Shown: positions 17,643 through 27,255, numbered from the stretch's first letter. The stretch: 58,227 nt of DNA from an uncultured Dorea sp. (GCA_910578865.1 CAJTRM010000020.1:1-58227), one strand, 5' to 3'. A program made the numbers and translations. Notes: a model not told the origin generated them from the sequence alone.

Positions 17643-18086
17643 ATGCTTAAAAATGCAGAGACAATGTATGACAATATGGCTGGTATGATGAAGAAACTGA
17701 AGAAAAAAGCATATGAAGTGAATATGAAGCAGTTTCTTGAAAAAAATAATCACTTTTTTCTGGAAATGACAGATTATGTCGGCCATGCAGAAGATAAGGA
17801 TCAGGCGGCCGATGAGATTGCAAGGGTTCTTGGAGAGACTGTGGAGAATACGTTCGGCAAAGGGGCAAAAAAGAAAATTCCTTCTCATTTGCAGATAGAT
17901 ATCAATCTTTTTATGATCTATTACATTTTTCCTGCCCTGCTGAAGACAGAACATGAGGACTGCAGACGGATCGCAGACAGTATTTGCACGGAATGGAAGA
18001 ACCGTTTTAAAAACAGTGAGATCAGTTACACAGACTATGATTCACTGTACAGTTCTTTCAGGGAAAAAATATTTGGAATCTTTTAG
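17643..18086 (+). CDS. Hypothetical protein within the fucose operon
   Basis: 147 aa, start ATG 17643 behind GGCAGGAGGAAGAAT; the frame is open further upstream, but only through the terminator hairpin. No signal peptide or membrane segment. The N-terminal part is Lys/Met-rich and likely helical, with many acidic and aromatic residues after it. I do not recognise the family. It lies between the sugar-binding protein and the kinase, 24 bp before the kinase start, so it is likely co-expressed with fucose catabolism. Confidence 0.6.
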   Translation: MLKNAETMYDNMAGMMKKLKKKAYEVNMKQFLEKNNHFFLEMTDYVGHAEDKDQAADEIARVLGETVENTFGKGAKKKIPSHLQIDINLFMIYYIFPALLKTEHEDCRRIADSICTEWKNRFKNSEISYTDYDSLYSSFREKIFGIF

Positions 18087-18110
18087 GAGATGTTGAAAGG
18101 AGGATAAGCC

Positions 18111-19586
18111 GTGGGACAGGAAAAGAAACAGGTACTTGCGTTTGATTTCGGCGCTTCCAGCGGAAGGGCTATTCTGGCAAGGCTTGAGGACGGCAGGATT
18201 GTTATGGAGGAGGTACATAGATTTTCCAATGATCCGGTTACGATTGGAAAGACTATGTATTGGGATACGTTAAGACAATTTTTCGAGATCAAGCAGGGGA
18301 TCATAAAGGCGAAGCAGAAAGGCGGTTTTGACAGTATCGGAATTGACACCTGGGGTGTGGATTTCGGTCTTCTGGATGAACAGGGAGTGCTTCTGGAGAG
18401 CGCGGTGCATTACAGGGACGACAGGACACTTGGAATGCAGGAGGAGGTCTTTAAGGCAATCCCCAAAGAAGAGCTTTACAACCTGACCGGGAATCAGTTT
18501 GAAAATTTTAATACAGTATTTCAGCTGTATTCACTGGTGCAGAAAAGACCCTGGCTGCTTGAGAGGGCAAAGACACTGTTGCTTACCCCGGATCTTTTCA
18601 ATTATTTCCTTACCGGAGAGAAAAAAGCAGAGTATACGATGGCAACTACGACACAGCTGATGGACGCCAGAAACCAGGTGTGGTCGGACCGGGTAGTGGA
18701 TGCACTTTCTATTCCGAAAGAGATTCTTCCTGAGATTGTGTCAAGCGGCACTGTGGTAGGCAGTATCTCAGAAGATATCTGTGACGAGCTTGGCATCAGG
18801 CCTGCGAAAGTTATCGCTGTTGCAAGCCACGATACCCAGAGTGCGGTTGTGGCAGTTCCTACAGATGAAGAGGATTTTATCTTTATCAGCTGCGGGACCT
18901 GGAGTTTGTTTGGAACAGAGTTAAAAGAACCTGTAATCGGAAAAGAATCATTTGAATTTAATGTGAGTAATGAAGGCGGGTATGGAGATACATTTACCTT
19001 CCTCAAGAATATTATCGGACTGTGGCTGGCACAGGAAAGCCGCAGGCAATGGATCCGTGAGGGACAGGAGTACAGCTTCGGCGAACTGGAGCAGATGGCG
19101 CAGAAGGCCGAGCCGTTCTTAAGCTTTATTGACCCGGATTCCCCGGAATTCAATACGGCCGGAGATATCCCGGCAAGGATCCGTGCATTTTGTGAGCGTA
19201 CAGGCCAGAAGGTTCCTGAGACTATCGGCGACATTATGTGCTGCATCAATCAGAGCCTGGCATTAAAATACCGCTATACGCTGGAACAGATCGAGGCCTG
19301 TACCGGCAAGCATTTTTCCATGATCAATATGATCGGCGGAGGGATCCAGAGCAAGCTGCTGTGCCAGATGACCGCAAGCGCTAACGGGCGCAGGGTGCTG
19401 GCAGGTCCGGTGGAAGCTACCGCGCTCGGCAATATTGCGGTTCAGCTGATGGCGCTGGGTGAGATCAGAGATGTAAAGGAAGCCCGTCAGATCATAGCGG
19501 CTTCGGAGCAGACTTACGAGTATCTCCCGAAGGATCAGGAGAGATGGGATGCTGCATATGAAACATTCAAAACCATAATTCAATAA
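18111..19586 (+). CDS. Rhamnulokinase/L-fuculokinase-type FGGY kinase
   Basis: 491-aa FGGY kinase. The N-terminal LAFDFGASSGRAILARL and SIGIDTWGVDFGLLDEQG segments are typical of rhamnulokinases (RhaB) rather than E. coli-type FucK. It starts at GTG behind GGAGGATAAGCC. Because it is followed directly by L-fucose isomerase and mutarotase, it most likely phosphorylates L-fuculose to L-fuculose-1-phosphate here. Activity on L-rhamnulose cannot be excluded. Confidence 0.85.
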   Translation: MGQEKKQVLAFDFGASSGRAILARLEDGRIVMEEVHRFSNDPVTIGKTMYWDTLRQFFEIKQGIIKAKQKGGFDSIGIDTWGVDFGLLDEQGVLLESAVHYRDDRTLGMQEEVFKAIPKEELYNLTGNQFENFNTVFQLYSLVQKRPWLLERAKTLLLTPDLFNYFLTGEKKAEYTMATTTQLMDARNQVWSDRVVDALSIPKEILPEIVSSGTVVGSISEDICDELGIRPAKVIAVASHDTQSAVVAVPTDEEDFIFISCGTWSLFGTELKEPVIGKESFEFNVSNEGGYGDTFTFLKNIIGLWLAQESRRQWIREGQEYSFGELEQMAQKAEPFLSFIDPDSPEFNTAGDIPARIRAFCERTGQKVPETIGDIMCCINQSLALKYRYTLEQIEACTGKHFSMINMIGGGIQSKLLCQMTASANGRRVLAGPVEATALGNIAVQLMALGEIRDVKEARQIIAASEQTYEYLPKDQERWDAAYETFKTIIQ

Positions 19587-19602
19587 AAAGGAGGAAAATG
19601 AA

Positions 19603-21396
19603 ATGGCAGAAAACAGATTAATCGGAGGACAGCCGGTCATCGGTATCCGTCCAACAATTGACGGAAGAAGAGGTGCTTTGAAGGTTCGTGAATCCCTGGA
19701 GGATCAGACAATGGGCATGGCTCAGGCAGCTAAGAAATTGTTTGAGGAGAACTTAAAGTACACAAACGGTGACCCGGTGAAGGTGGTAATCGCAGACACA
19801 ACCATCGGACGTGTAGGCGAGACGGCTGCATGTGCCGAGAAATTCAAGAGAGAGGGCGTAGATATTACGCTTACTGTAACTCCATGCTGGTGTTATGGTT
19901 CTGAGACTATGGATATGGATCCGAATACGATCAAAGGCGTGTGGGGGCTTAATGCGACTGAGAGGCCGGGAGCCGTGTATCTTGCTTCTGTACTTGCTAC
20001 ACATGCACAGAAAGGACTTCCGGCATTCGGCATCTACGGCCATGACGTTCAGGATGCAGACGATTCCGAGATCCCGGCAGATGTAAAGGAAAAATTACTT
20101 CGGTTCGGACGCGCTGCTGTTGCTGCTGCATCCATGAGAGGGACTTCCTATCTGCAGATCGGTTCTATCTGTATGGGTATCGGCGGATCCATCATTGATT
20201 CTGATTTTATGGAGTCTTATCTTGGAATGCGCGTAGAGTCTGTGGATGAAGTAGAGATCATCCGCCGTATGACAGAAGGCATCTACGACGAGGAAGAATT
20301 TAAGAAGGCTCTTGCATGGGCGAAAGAAAAATGTACGATCGGATTTGACAAGAATCCGGAGTGGCTGCAGAAGTCTGAGCAAGAGAAAGAAGAGCAGTTT
20401 GAATTTGTTGTAAAAATGGCTGTTATCATCAAAGATCTCATGGGCGGCAATAAGAACCTTCCAGAAGGCTGTGAGGAAGAGATGGTAGGACACAATGCCA
20501 TTGCAGCAGGCTTCCAGGGACAGAGACAGTGGACAGACTTCTATCCGAACGGAGATTTTGCAGAGGCAATCTTAAACAGTTCCTTCGACTGGAACGGTGC
20601 AAGAGAGCCATATATCCTTGCTACAGAGAATGACGTATTAAACGGACTTGGCATGCTGTTTATGAAGCTGTTGACAAATAAGGCACAGATCTTTGCAGAT
20701 GTACGTACTTACTGGAGCGGAGATGCCGTTAAGAGAGTCACCGGATATGAGATTGAAGGAAAGGCAAAGGAAGCCGACGGCTTCATCCACCTGATCAACT
20801 CAGGGGCGGCTTGTCTTGACGCATGCGGCGAGGCAAAAGATGCAGACGGAAACAAAGTCATGAAAGCATGGTATGATGTGACAGAGGAAGACCAGGATGC
20901 AATTCTGAAGGCTACTACATGGAATGCGGCTGACAATGGATATTTCCGCGGCGGCGGATATTCTTCCCGTTTCCTTACACAGGCAGAAATGCCTTGTACG
21001 ATGATCCGCCTGAACCTGGTAAGAGGCTTAGGGCCGGTTCTGCAGATTGCAGAGGGCTGGACAGTGAATCTTCCGTTCGAGGTATCTGACGTGCTCTGGA
21101 AGAGGACAGACTATACATGGCCATGTACATGGTTTGCACCAAGATGTACAGGAAAAGGTGCATTTAAGACCGCTTACGACGTAATGAACAACTGGGGAGC
21201 AAACCACGGTGCAATTTCCTACGGACATATCGGTGCGGACATTATTACGATGGCATCCATCCTGAGGATTCCGGTCTGCATGCATAACGTACCGGAAGAA
21301 GACATCTTCCGCCCGGCAGCATGGAATGCATTTGGAGCAGATAAAGAGGGCCAGGATTACAGAGCCTGTGCAACTTACGGACCAATGTACAAATAA
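19603..21396 (+). CDS. fucI: L-fucose isomerase
   Basis: 597-aa cytoplasmic ketol isomerase converting L-fucose to L-fuculose with manganese. The length matches the family (about 590 aa). Characteristic segments include GIRPTIDGRRGALKVRESLE at the N-terminus, TPCWCYGSETMDMD, GIYGHDVQDADDSEIPAD and EGWTVNLP. It begins 17 bp after the kinase behind AAAAAGGAGGAAAATGAA, the strongest ribosome site in this operon, suggesting high expression. It works with FucU (next gene) and the kinase. No fuculose-1-phosphate aldolase is present in the window. Confidence 0.95.
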   Translation: MAENRLIGGQPVIGIRPTIDGRRGALKVRESLEDQTMGMAQAAKKLFEENLKYTNGDPVKVVIADTTIGRVGETAACAEKFKREGVDITLTVTPCWCYGSETMDMDPNTIKGVWGLNATERPGAVYLASVLATHAQKGLPAFGIYGHDVQDADDSEIPADVKEKLLRFGRAAVAAASMRGTSYLQIGSICMGIGGSIIDSDFMESYLGMRVESVDEVEIIRRMTEGIYDEEEFKKALAWAKEKCTIGFDKNPEWLQKSEQEKEEQFEFVVKMAVIIKDLMGGNKNLPEGCEEEMVGHNAIAAGFQGQRQWTDFYPNGDFAEAILNSSFDWNGAREPYILATENDVLNGLGMLFMKLLTNKAQIFADVRTYWSGDAVKRVTGYEIEGKAKEADGFIHLINSGAACLDACGEAKDADGNKVMKAWYDVTEEDQDAILKATTWNAADNGYFRGGGYSSRFLTQAEMPCTMIRLNLVRGLGPVLQIAEGWTVNLPFEVSDVLWKRTDYTWPCTWFAPRCTGKGAFKTAYDVMNNWGANHGAISYGHIGADIITMASILRIPVCMHNVPEEDIFRPAAWNAFGADKEGQDYRACATYGPMYK

Positions 21397-21408
21397 GGAG
21401 ATTCAATT

Positions 21409-21849
21409 ATGTTAAAAGGAATACCACAGATTTTATCGCCGGAATTATTAAAGGTGCTCTGCGAGATGGGTCACAGTGACAGACTGGTCATCTCTGACGG
21501 AAATTTCCCGGCAGAATCCATGGGAAAGAACGGGATCGTAATCCGCTGTGACGGGCACGGCGTGCCGGAGATCCTGGACGCAATCCTGAAGGTATTTCCA
21601 CTGGATACCTATGTGGAAAAACCGGTAAACCTGATGGAGGTAATGCCCGGGGACGACGTAGAGACTCCGATCTGGGACACCTATAAAGAAATCGTTGCAA
21701 AGCATGACGGCCGCGGAGCAGAAGCAGTCGGCAATATCGAGCGTTTTGCATTCTATGAAGAAGCAAAGACGGCATACGCGATCATCGCAACAAGCGAATC
21801 TGCTCTGTATGCCAACGTAATGCTCCAGAAGGGTGTAGTTGTAGAATAA
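21409..21849 (+). CDS. fucU: L-fucose mutarotase
   Basis: 146-aa RbsD/FucU-family sugar mutarotase that interconverts the alpha and beta anomers of L-fucose for the isomerase. The family start KGIPQILSPELLKVLCEMGH with its conserved histidine is visible, as is the C-terminal YEEAKTAYAIIATSE. It follows fucI by 12 bp behind AAGGAGATTCAATT and ends the operon at a strong terminator. Confidence 0.93.
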   Translation: MLKGIPQILSPELLKVLCEMGHSDRLVISDGNFPAESMGKNGIVIRCDGHGVPEILDAILKVFPLDTYVEKPVNLMEVMPGDDVETPIWDTYKEIVAKHDGRGAEAVGNIERFAFYEEAKTAYAIIATSESALYANVMLQKGVVVE

Positions 21850-21882
21850 CAGGCAGGAAGCAGATCCTTGCCGAAAATATCA

Positions 21883-21926
21883 AAGCCGCAGGTACAAATG
21901 GCTGTCCATTTGTACCTGCGGTTTTT
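21883..21926 (+). terminator. Terminator of the fucose operon
   Basis: A stem of about 16 bp (CCGCAGGTACAAATGG / CCATTTGTACCTGCGG) with a tetraloop, followed by TTTTTG. It lies between fucU and the convergent ABC-2 permease gene. Confidence 0.9.
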
Positions 21927-21953
21927 GTCTGCCGGTATCTCATCCTTGGTATC

Positions 21954-23117
21954 TCAGGCCTCTGTCTTCCGTTTGTTTTTCACGAATACCAGGGCGACAC
22001 AGAAGATCGCGGCCGCGAAAAGAAGCTGGATGCCGTAACCGGTGTACAGGGTACGGTATTGGTGACTGCTGAACTCGGCATTGTATCCAAGGAGGCCGTT
22101 ATTTACCTCATACCAGTAGAGGGGCAGGAAGTGGGCTGCTTTTTTTATTCCCTTCCCCAGGATCTCCATGTCTACAAATACACCGCAGGTAAATGACATG
22201 CCGAGAGTCACCACATTTACCACTGCGCTCACCAGTTCCTGTCGGGCGACAAAGATTCCCAGAAGAAATGCCAGGGCAAGAGAGTTCAGCATAACCAGAA
22301 AGGTGTTCAGCAAATAGTGCGGCAGATGGGGATCCTCCAAATAAGTGCGGCCGTATAAGACGGCCGGCAGGAGGTTCAGAATCCCCCAGACGGCAATTCC
22401 TACAACGAGATACCCGAGAATCAGCTGGAGATTCTGCTGCCTGCCTGAGACGGAGGAGCATAAAAGGCGTCTCCGCACGTCGGTATTGTTAAAAGCGAGA
22501 GTAATGTAGCACAGTACATAGCACAGGATCGAGACCAGCACATAGGGAAGGAACTGGTACAGGATGGAATGATCTGGCATGGAACCGCCATGGCCGTTTT
22601 TGTCCAGCATGGTGATCTGTGCGTCATCCGCTTCACCGTCAATCATACTTTCTATGGATTCTTCCACAGAAAATCCTCCGGCGGACATGGTACGTACGGC
22701 ATTCAGAAAGGTAGTGATCTGTTGGTCCGCATAGAAGCCGCTGCTGCTCCCCGGTATTTTGGTGACGGGAAGTTTTTTATCCTTGCCTGCAAGATATTCT
22801 TCTTCGAAGCCCTCCGGGATCGTCACAAGATACTGGATATCACGGTAAAACATCCGGTCCTGGATTGCTGCTGGATCATCGGGAGTTTCTGCCAGGTTGT
22901 GGTACTTGGCAAGGTAGTCAGCCAGTCCCCTGGACAATGTGCTCTGATCCCGGTCGATGATCGAGATGTCGAGGCTGTCTGCCTGAAAGCCGCTGATATT
23001 GTCTTCGGACCGTGACTGCTGTGCCATAACGGCTATGGAAACAAAGATGATGATATACATAATGGCAATCGGAAGATTGCGCCTGGTAATGGTCATAAAT
23101 CCTCTAAATACTGTCAT
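21954..23117 (-). CDS. ABC-2 type exporter permease (subunit 2)
   Basis: 387-aa membrane protein with an N-terminal helix, a long extracytoplasmic domain (about residues 40-210) and five C-terminal helices, the usual ABC-2/YhgE-like layout. I start it at ATG 23117, behind CAGGAGGGAACGCT, 14 bp inside the preceding gene; the open frame extends further but lacks a ribosome site. It is the last gene of an ATPase-permease-permease operon read leftward. Substrate unknown; the adjacent histidine kinase/response regulator pair suggests drug or antimicrobial-peptide export. Confidence 0.8.
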   Translation of the reverse strand: MTVFRGFMTITRRNLPIAIMYIIIFVSIAVMAQQSRSEDNISGFQADSLDISIIDRDQSTLSRGLADYLAKYHNLAETPDDPAAIQDRMFYRDIQYLVTIPEGFEEEYLAGKDKKLPVTKIPGSSSGFYADQQITTFLNAVRTMSAGGFSVEESIESMIDGEADDAQITMLDKNGHGGSMPDHSILYQFLPYVLVSILCYVLCYITLAFNNTDVRRRLLCSSVSGRQQNLQLILGYLVVGIAVWGILNLLPAVLYGRTYLEDPHLPHYLLNTFLVMLNSLALAFLLGIFVARQELVSAVVNVVTLGMSFTCGVFVDMEILGKGIKKAAHFLPLYWYEVNNGLLGYNAEFSSHQYRTLYTGYGIQLLFAAAIFCVALVFVKNKRKTEA

Positions 23118-24246
23118 AGCGTTCCCTCCTGATACGATAAAATGCGACAAGGATACACAGCAGGCTCATGGCGGCCAGCGTCAGCAGGCTTCGGATGAGA
23201 AGCTGTCTGTCGTTGTATACGCTGATGCAGTAGAAGGCGTCGCTTAAGACTGCAGCAGGGTTGATCCGGTTGACGATGGGGCAGTGAAGCTCAATGATAT
23301 GCTTCATAGTGCCGAACATAAGGCCTGCCAGAAAGCTTGGGAATAAGGTCATTGCAACGACGAAGCCGGTCTTTACATTGATGGAGAATCTGGCAATGCA
23401 TCCAAGTACGATTCCCAGGGAGACCCCGATCATACATCCCATCAGGTTTACAAGGAGAAGGACGCCGGGACGGTTCCCCAGGCTGATTCCCAGGACCTTC
23501 GCGATATAAAGGTTGAGGATCAGTGTACAGATCAGATGGACAGTAAAGAGTGTGATCAGGTCTATGAGGATCAGTGTCAGCTTGTTGGTAGGAGTCACAC
23601 TTCGCCTGGCTCCCAGAGGGCTTAAGTTTGCCTGGCTGTCATTGGTGGACTGCAGGCCGAGGAATGCGCCGCTTAAGCAGGCGTATGCGATCAGTGCAAA
23701 GAAGTAATGCACATTGGGATCCAGTGTCTTCCCCCCAAGGCTTATATCCTTTGTCTGTTTCTGATAATCTTCCATGGAGCCGAGGGCGTCTTCAAGACGT
23801 TCCGGATGCTTCATGGCTATGCGCTCTATGATGGAGGCATTCTGGAGGTACGTTTCAAGAAGAGATGTAAGGATCGTCTCCTGGATCCCGTTCTTGGCTA
23901 CAGTAAGGGACGGCGTGTCTTTTACATAGTAGATGCCAAGGATGCGCTCTTCCTTAAGTTCCCGAAGCGCCTTTTTTTCAGAGTTGATGTCTGTAATCTC
24001 GATAGTGTCCCCGTCCAGTTCTTCAAGAAATGTCCGGAAGGCCTCTGTCTGCCTGGAGGAGACGTCTTCTTCGATCACAGCAACTTTGACTGTGTCCCAG
24101 GGGGTCTCTCCGCTTCCTGCAAGCCCGGAATTTCCGAAGGAAAAATAAAAAAGAGTGCCGAGGATGATCGGGAACAGCATCGTCCAGAATAAATTGGAAT
24201 AATCCCGTGTGATCTGTATAAATCTGTATTTGAGTAAATGCAGCAT
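23104..24246 (-). CDS. ABC-2 type exporter permease (subunit 1)
   Basis: 380-aa ABC-2 permease with one N-terminal helix (SNLFWTMLFPIILGTLFYFS), a large soluble loop and a C-terminal block of about five helices. It is a diverged paralogue of the next gene in the operon, so the two probably form a heterodimeric channel. It lies 12 bp behind the ATPase gene and overlaps the following gene by 14 bp. Confidence 0.8.
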   Translation of the reverse strand: MLHLLKYRFIQITRDYSNLFWTMLFPIILGTLFYFSFGNSGLAGSGETPWDTVKVAVIEEDVSSRQTEAFRTFLEELDGDTIEITDINSEKKALRELKEERILGIYYVKDTPSLTVAKNGIQETILTSLLETYLQNASIIERIAMKHPERLEDALGSMEDYQKQTKDISLGGKTLDPNVHYFFALIAYACLSGAFLGLQSTNDSQANLSPLGARRSVTPTNKLTLILIDLITLFTVHLICTLILNLYIAKVLGISLGNRPGVLLLVNLMGCMIGVSLGIVLGCIARFSINVKTGFVVAMTLFPSFLAGLMFGTMKHIIELHCPIVNRINPAAVLSDAFYCISVYNDRQLLIRSLLTLAAMSLLCILVAFYRIRRERYDSI

Positions 24247-24258
24247 TGTGTTCGCCTC

Positions 24259-25188
24259 CTAATCCCGCAGTTCTTTTCCTGTAATTTCAAGAAATACATC
24301 GTTCAGTGTGGGAAGTGCGGAAAAGACCTGCCCAAAAGAGATATTTTTTTCCTGAAGGTAATTAAGGATCCGTACCAGATTGTGCTTTGCACCGCTTAGG
24401 CGCAGTGTCAGCACCTGCTCCTTGTAGCTTAAGTCGAACACATGAGGAAACTCCCGCAGGGCGGCAAGCTCCGGTTCGGTCAGGGAAATTGCCTCAATGG
24501 TGATGGTCTCCCCTGTTTTGATCATTTTCTTAAGCTCCTCCGTGGTTCCTGTCGCCAGTACCCGGCCGTGGTCGATGATTGCAATACGGGAGCAGATCTG
24601 CTCCACCTCTTCCATATAGTGAGAGGTGTAGATGATGGTAGAACCCTGGCGGTTCAGTTCCATAATGCCGCTTAAGATTTTGTTGCGGCTCTGAGGATCT
24701 ACGGCAACGGTCGGTTCATCCAGAATAATGAGTTTTGGCTTGTGTACAATGCCGCAGGCGATATTGAGCCGCCTGAGAAGACCGCCGGATAATTTCTTCG
24801 GACGCATTTTTCTATAGTTTTCCAGGCCGGCAAATACAATGGCTGCATCCACCAGACGGCGCCGCTTTTGTTTGTCCCTGACGTAGAGCCCGCAGAAATA
24901 ATCAATATTTTCCAGCACGGACATTTGGTCAAACACAGCGACATTCTGCATTACGATGCCGATGTCCTTTTTGAGGTCATAGCTGTCTGGGGTCATGGGC
25001 TTTCCGAAGACGGTGACAGTGCCTTTGTCATATTTAAGCAGTGCCAGCAGACAGTTGATGGCAGTGGTCTTGCCGCTGCCGTTGGGACCAAGGAGGCCGA
25101 AGATCTCACCTTCTTCAATGTCCAGGTTTAAATGATCCAGGGCAACAAAATCCCCATAGCGTTTTACAAGATTTTCAATGTGTATCAT
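24259..25188 (-). CDS. ABC transporter ATP-binding protein
   Basis: 309-aa ATPase of the DrrA/CcmA-like exporter class. Walker A is GPNGSGKTT, the Q-loop VMQNVAVF, the signature KLSGGLLRRLN and Walker B LIILDEPTVAVD, followed by the H-loop SHYMEEVE. The C-terminal 80 residues resemble the accessory domain of drug/lantibiotic exporters. It starts behind GGAGGACATCACATG and heads an operon with two permeases. It is divergent from the two-component genes. Confidence 0.88.
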   Translation of the reverse strand: MIHIENLVKRYGDFVALDHLNLDIEEGEIFGLLGPNGSGKTTAINCLLALLKYDKGTVTVFGKPMTPDSYDLKKDIGIVMQNVAVFDQMSVLENIDYFCGLYVRDKQKRRRLVDAAIVFAGLENYRKMRPKKLSGGLLRRLNIACGIVHKPKLIILDEPTVAVDPQSRNKILSGIMELNRQGSTIIYTSHYMEEVEQICSRIAIIDHGRVLATGTTEELKKMIKTGETITIEAISLTEPELAALREFPHVFDLSYKEQVLTLRLSGAKHNLVRILNYLQEKNISFGQVFSALPTLNDVFLEITGKELRD

Positions 25189-25244
25189 GTGATGTCCTCC
25201 ATATGATCAGGATTGCGGTGCAATCCGCGGATATTATTTGATGC

Positions 25245-25273
25245 TTGTAGTATAAATCAGGGACGGTTATAAT
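25245..25273 (+). promoter_or_regulatory. Promoter of the two-component operon
   Basis: TTGTAG (25245-25250), a 17-bp spacer and TATAAT (25268-25273), in the 111-bp gap between the divergent exporter and kinase genes. Confidence 0.6.
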
Positions 25274-25299
25274 AGTAGTGTCGGGTGTCATAAAAATAT

Positions 25300-26430
25300 G
25301 TGACAAATGTAATAAATGTGAGTGTGTATATGAAACGAATCATTGATGAATGTATTTTACTTATATATTGTCTGGCTGCCGTACTTTTTGTTCCGGAAGG
25401 CGCGGCATTTGTGGCGTCGTTTCTGGCTGCGTTGATCTACGGGTCGCTGTGCCTTCTGAGGATCCCGTCTGTCTGGCATGTGATCGTGACGGTGGTATAT
25501 GCCGGAATGGGTGTTGTCTGTGCAGAGCTGTTCCTGTTCCTCCCCCTGATCATATATGGTGTGCTGGAATACCGGAATTACCTGCTGGCATTGCTTTGTA
25601 TGGCGGCGGGGCTTGGTACGTGTCTGGAAGCAGGACCTGAAGTTTTTGTTTTTCTTCTGCTCGGGTGCGTGATCGGTGCAGTGTTCCAGTATCAGACAGG
25701 CCGCTGTGAGCAGCTCAGACGGGAGTTTAAGCGCTATAGGGATGACAGTGCAGAGCGCAATATAGAACTCAGGGAGAAGAACCAGCATCTGATGGATAAG
25801 CAGGATTATGAGATCTATGCCGCCACCCTCCGGGAGCGCAACCGAATCGCCAGGGAGATCCATGACAGTGTGGGTCATATGCTGTCTCGGGCAATCCTGA
25901 TGGTGGGAGCTATGAAAGCAGCCGGCCCTGCAGTATCTCCGGGAGAGTCCCTGTGCCATCTGGAGGATACGCTGAATGAGGCGATGACAAGCATCCGGAA
26001 GAGTGTGCATGACCTGCGGGACGAGTCTATCAATCTGAAGGAGACTATGGAGGCGCTGGCGAAGGAATTTACGTTCTGTCCGGTGGAACTTGTATATGAT
26101 GTGGGGTACCAGGTGCCAAGGGCGGTGAAGTACAGCTTCATTATGATCGTGAAGGAAGCCCTGAACAACATTATCCGCCATAGTAAGGCTACAAAGGTGC
26201 AGATTACCTTAAGAGAGCATCCTGGGCTCTATCAGCTGATCGTGGAGGATAACGGGGGAGCGCAGGATCCGAAAAGCGCGCAGGAATCCTGGGAAAATAT
26301 AGACAGAGGAAACGAGGACGATGGTATGGGGCTTGCCAATATCAGAGAGCGCATTCAGGTGCTGAAGGGCACGTTTCAGATCCGAAGGAACGGCGGGTTC
26401 AGCATTTATGTCACGGTGCCGAAGTCCTGA
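25300..26430 (+). CDS. Membrane sensor histidine kinase (NarX/DesK type)
   Basis: About 376 aa. Four or five N-terminal hydrophobic helices run to about residue 130, followed by a helical linker. The HisKA_3 phospho-acceptor motif is RNRIAREIHDSVGHML with H188, and a HATPase_c domain follows (N-box KEALNNIIRHSKAT, then GMGLANIRERI). There is almost no extracytoplasmic domain, as in intramembrane-sensing kinases. The start may be GTG 25300 or ATG 25330; neither has a strong ribosome site. It pairs with the response regulator behind it and probably controls the divergent ABC exporter. Confidence 0.88.
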   Translation: MTNVINVSVYMKRIIDECILLIYCLAAVLFVPEGAAFVASFLAALIYGSLCLLRIPSVWHVIVTVVYAGMGVVCAELFLFLPLIIYGVLEYRNYLLALLCMAAGLGTCLEAGPEVFVFLLLGCVIGAVFQYQTGRCEQLRREFKRYRDDSAERNIELREKNQHLMDKQDYEIYAATLRERNRIAREIHDSVGHMLSRAILMVGAMKAAGPAVSPGESLCHLEDTLNEAMTSIRKSVHDLRDESINLKETMEALAKEFTFCPVELVYDVGYQVPRAVKYSFIMIVKEALNNIIRHSKATKVQITLREHPGLYQLIVEDNGGAQDPKSAQESWENIDRGNEDDGMGLANIRERIQVLKGTFQIRRNGGFSIYVTVPKS

Positions 26431-26491
26431 AACGCGGGAAACAGCGCCGGATTCGAGGGAACAGCCGGAGGATGAAAGGAGAAAGAGAAGA

Positions 26492-27121
26492 ATGAAGATC
26501 GTGATTATTGACGATGATTTTCTGGTAGTGAATGCATTAAAGACGATCCTGGAGGTAAATGAAGATATAGAAGTGCCCGCTGCAGGCGCCGACGGAAGTG
26601 AGGCAGTCAGCCTGTATGAGATTCACCGCCCGGATATCCTTCTGATGGATATCCGGATGAAAACAGTGAGCGGGCTTGCGGCGTCGGCGGAGCTTCTTAA
26701 GAAATATCCGGACGCGAAGATCCTCCTTTTGACAACATTTTCAGATGACGAATATATTGTCAGGGCTCTGAAATACGGGGTGAAGGGGTATCTCCTTAAG
26801 CAGGACTATACAAGCATCCTGCCTGCGTTAAGGGCAGTTCAGATGGGGCAGACAGTGTTCGGTGAGGAGATCATCTCCAAGCTTCCGGGCCTGCTGCAAA
26901 ACAAGAATTCTTTTGACTGGGCCGCGCACGATATCAGTGAGAGGGAGCTTAAGGTGATCTCTTACGTGGCAGACGGGCTCAGTAACAGAGAGATTGCGGA
27001 AGAACTGTGCCTGAGCGAGGGTACGGTGAGAAATTATATCAGCAGTATTCTGGATAAGCTTGAGCTTCGGGACCGGACACAGCTGGCAGTATATTATCTG
27101 AAGGCAGCGCCGGTGGATTAG
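26492..27121 (+). CDS. NarL/LuxR-type response regulator
   Basis: 209 aa. The receiver domain has acidic residues IDDD near residue 7, phospho-acceptor D53 (LLMDIRM), T in LLTTFSDD and K in GYLLKQD. The C-terminal LuxR helix-turn-helix is SERELKVISYVADGLSNREI onward. I start it at ATG 26492 behind GGATGAAAGGAGAAAGAGAAGA. It is the partner of the kinase upstream, with the regulated promoter probably in the divergent gap at 25.2 kb. Confidence 0.9.
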   Translation: MKIVIIDDDFLVVNALKTILEVNEDIEVPAAGADGSEAVSLYEIHRPDILLMDIRMKTVSGLAASAELLKKYPDAKILLLTTFSDDEYIVRALKYGVKGYLLKQDYTSILPALRAVQMGQTVFGEEIISKLPGLLQNKNSFDWAAHDISERELKVISYVADGLSNREIAEELCLSEGTVRNYISSILDKLELRDRTQLAVYYLKAAPVD

Positions 27122-27140
27122 GATGAATATAAATTTAAAA

Positions 27141-27225
27141 GTAACAGTTCAGCCATAGCCGGTATAACGTGTGAATCATGCTTGTATGAATGAGCACGTT
27201 ATACCGGCTATGGCTGAACTGTTAC
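27141..27225. repeat. 31-bp perfect inverted repeat (hairpin element)
   Basis: The arms at 27141-27171 and 27195-27225 are perfectly complementary over 31 bp with a 23-nt loop, and begin and end with GTAACAGTTCAGCC / GGCTGAACTGTTAC. There is no T-run after the stem, so it is not a typical terminator. The last 14 bases recur alone at 30485-30498, which suggests an interspersed repeat family. Confidence 0.75.
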
Positions 27226-27255
27226 ATTTAAAAATATAAAAACAGGAAAAAATAT

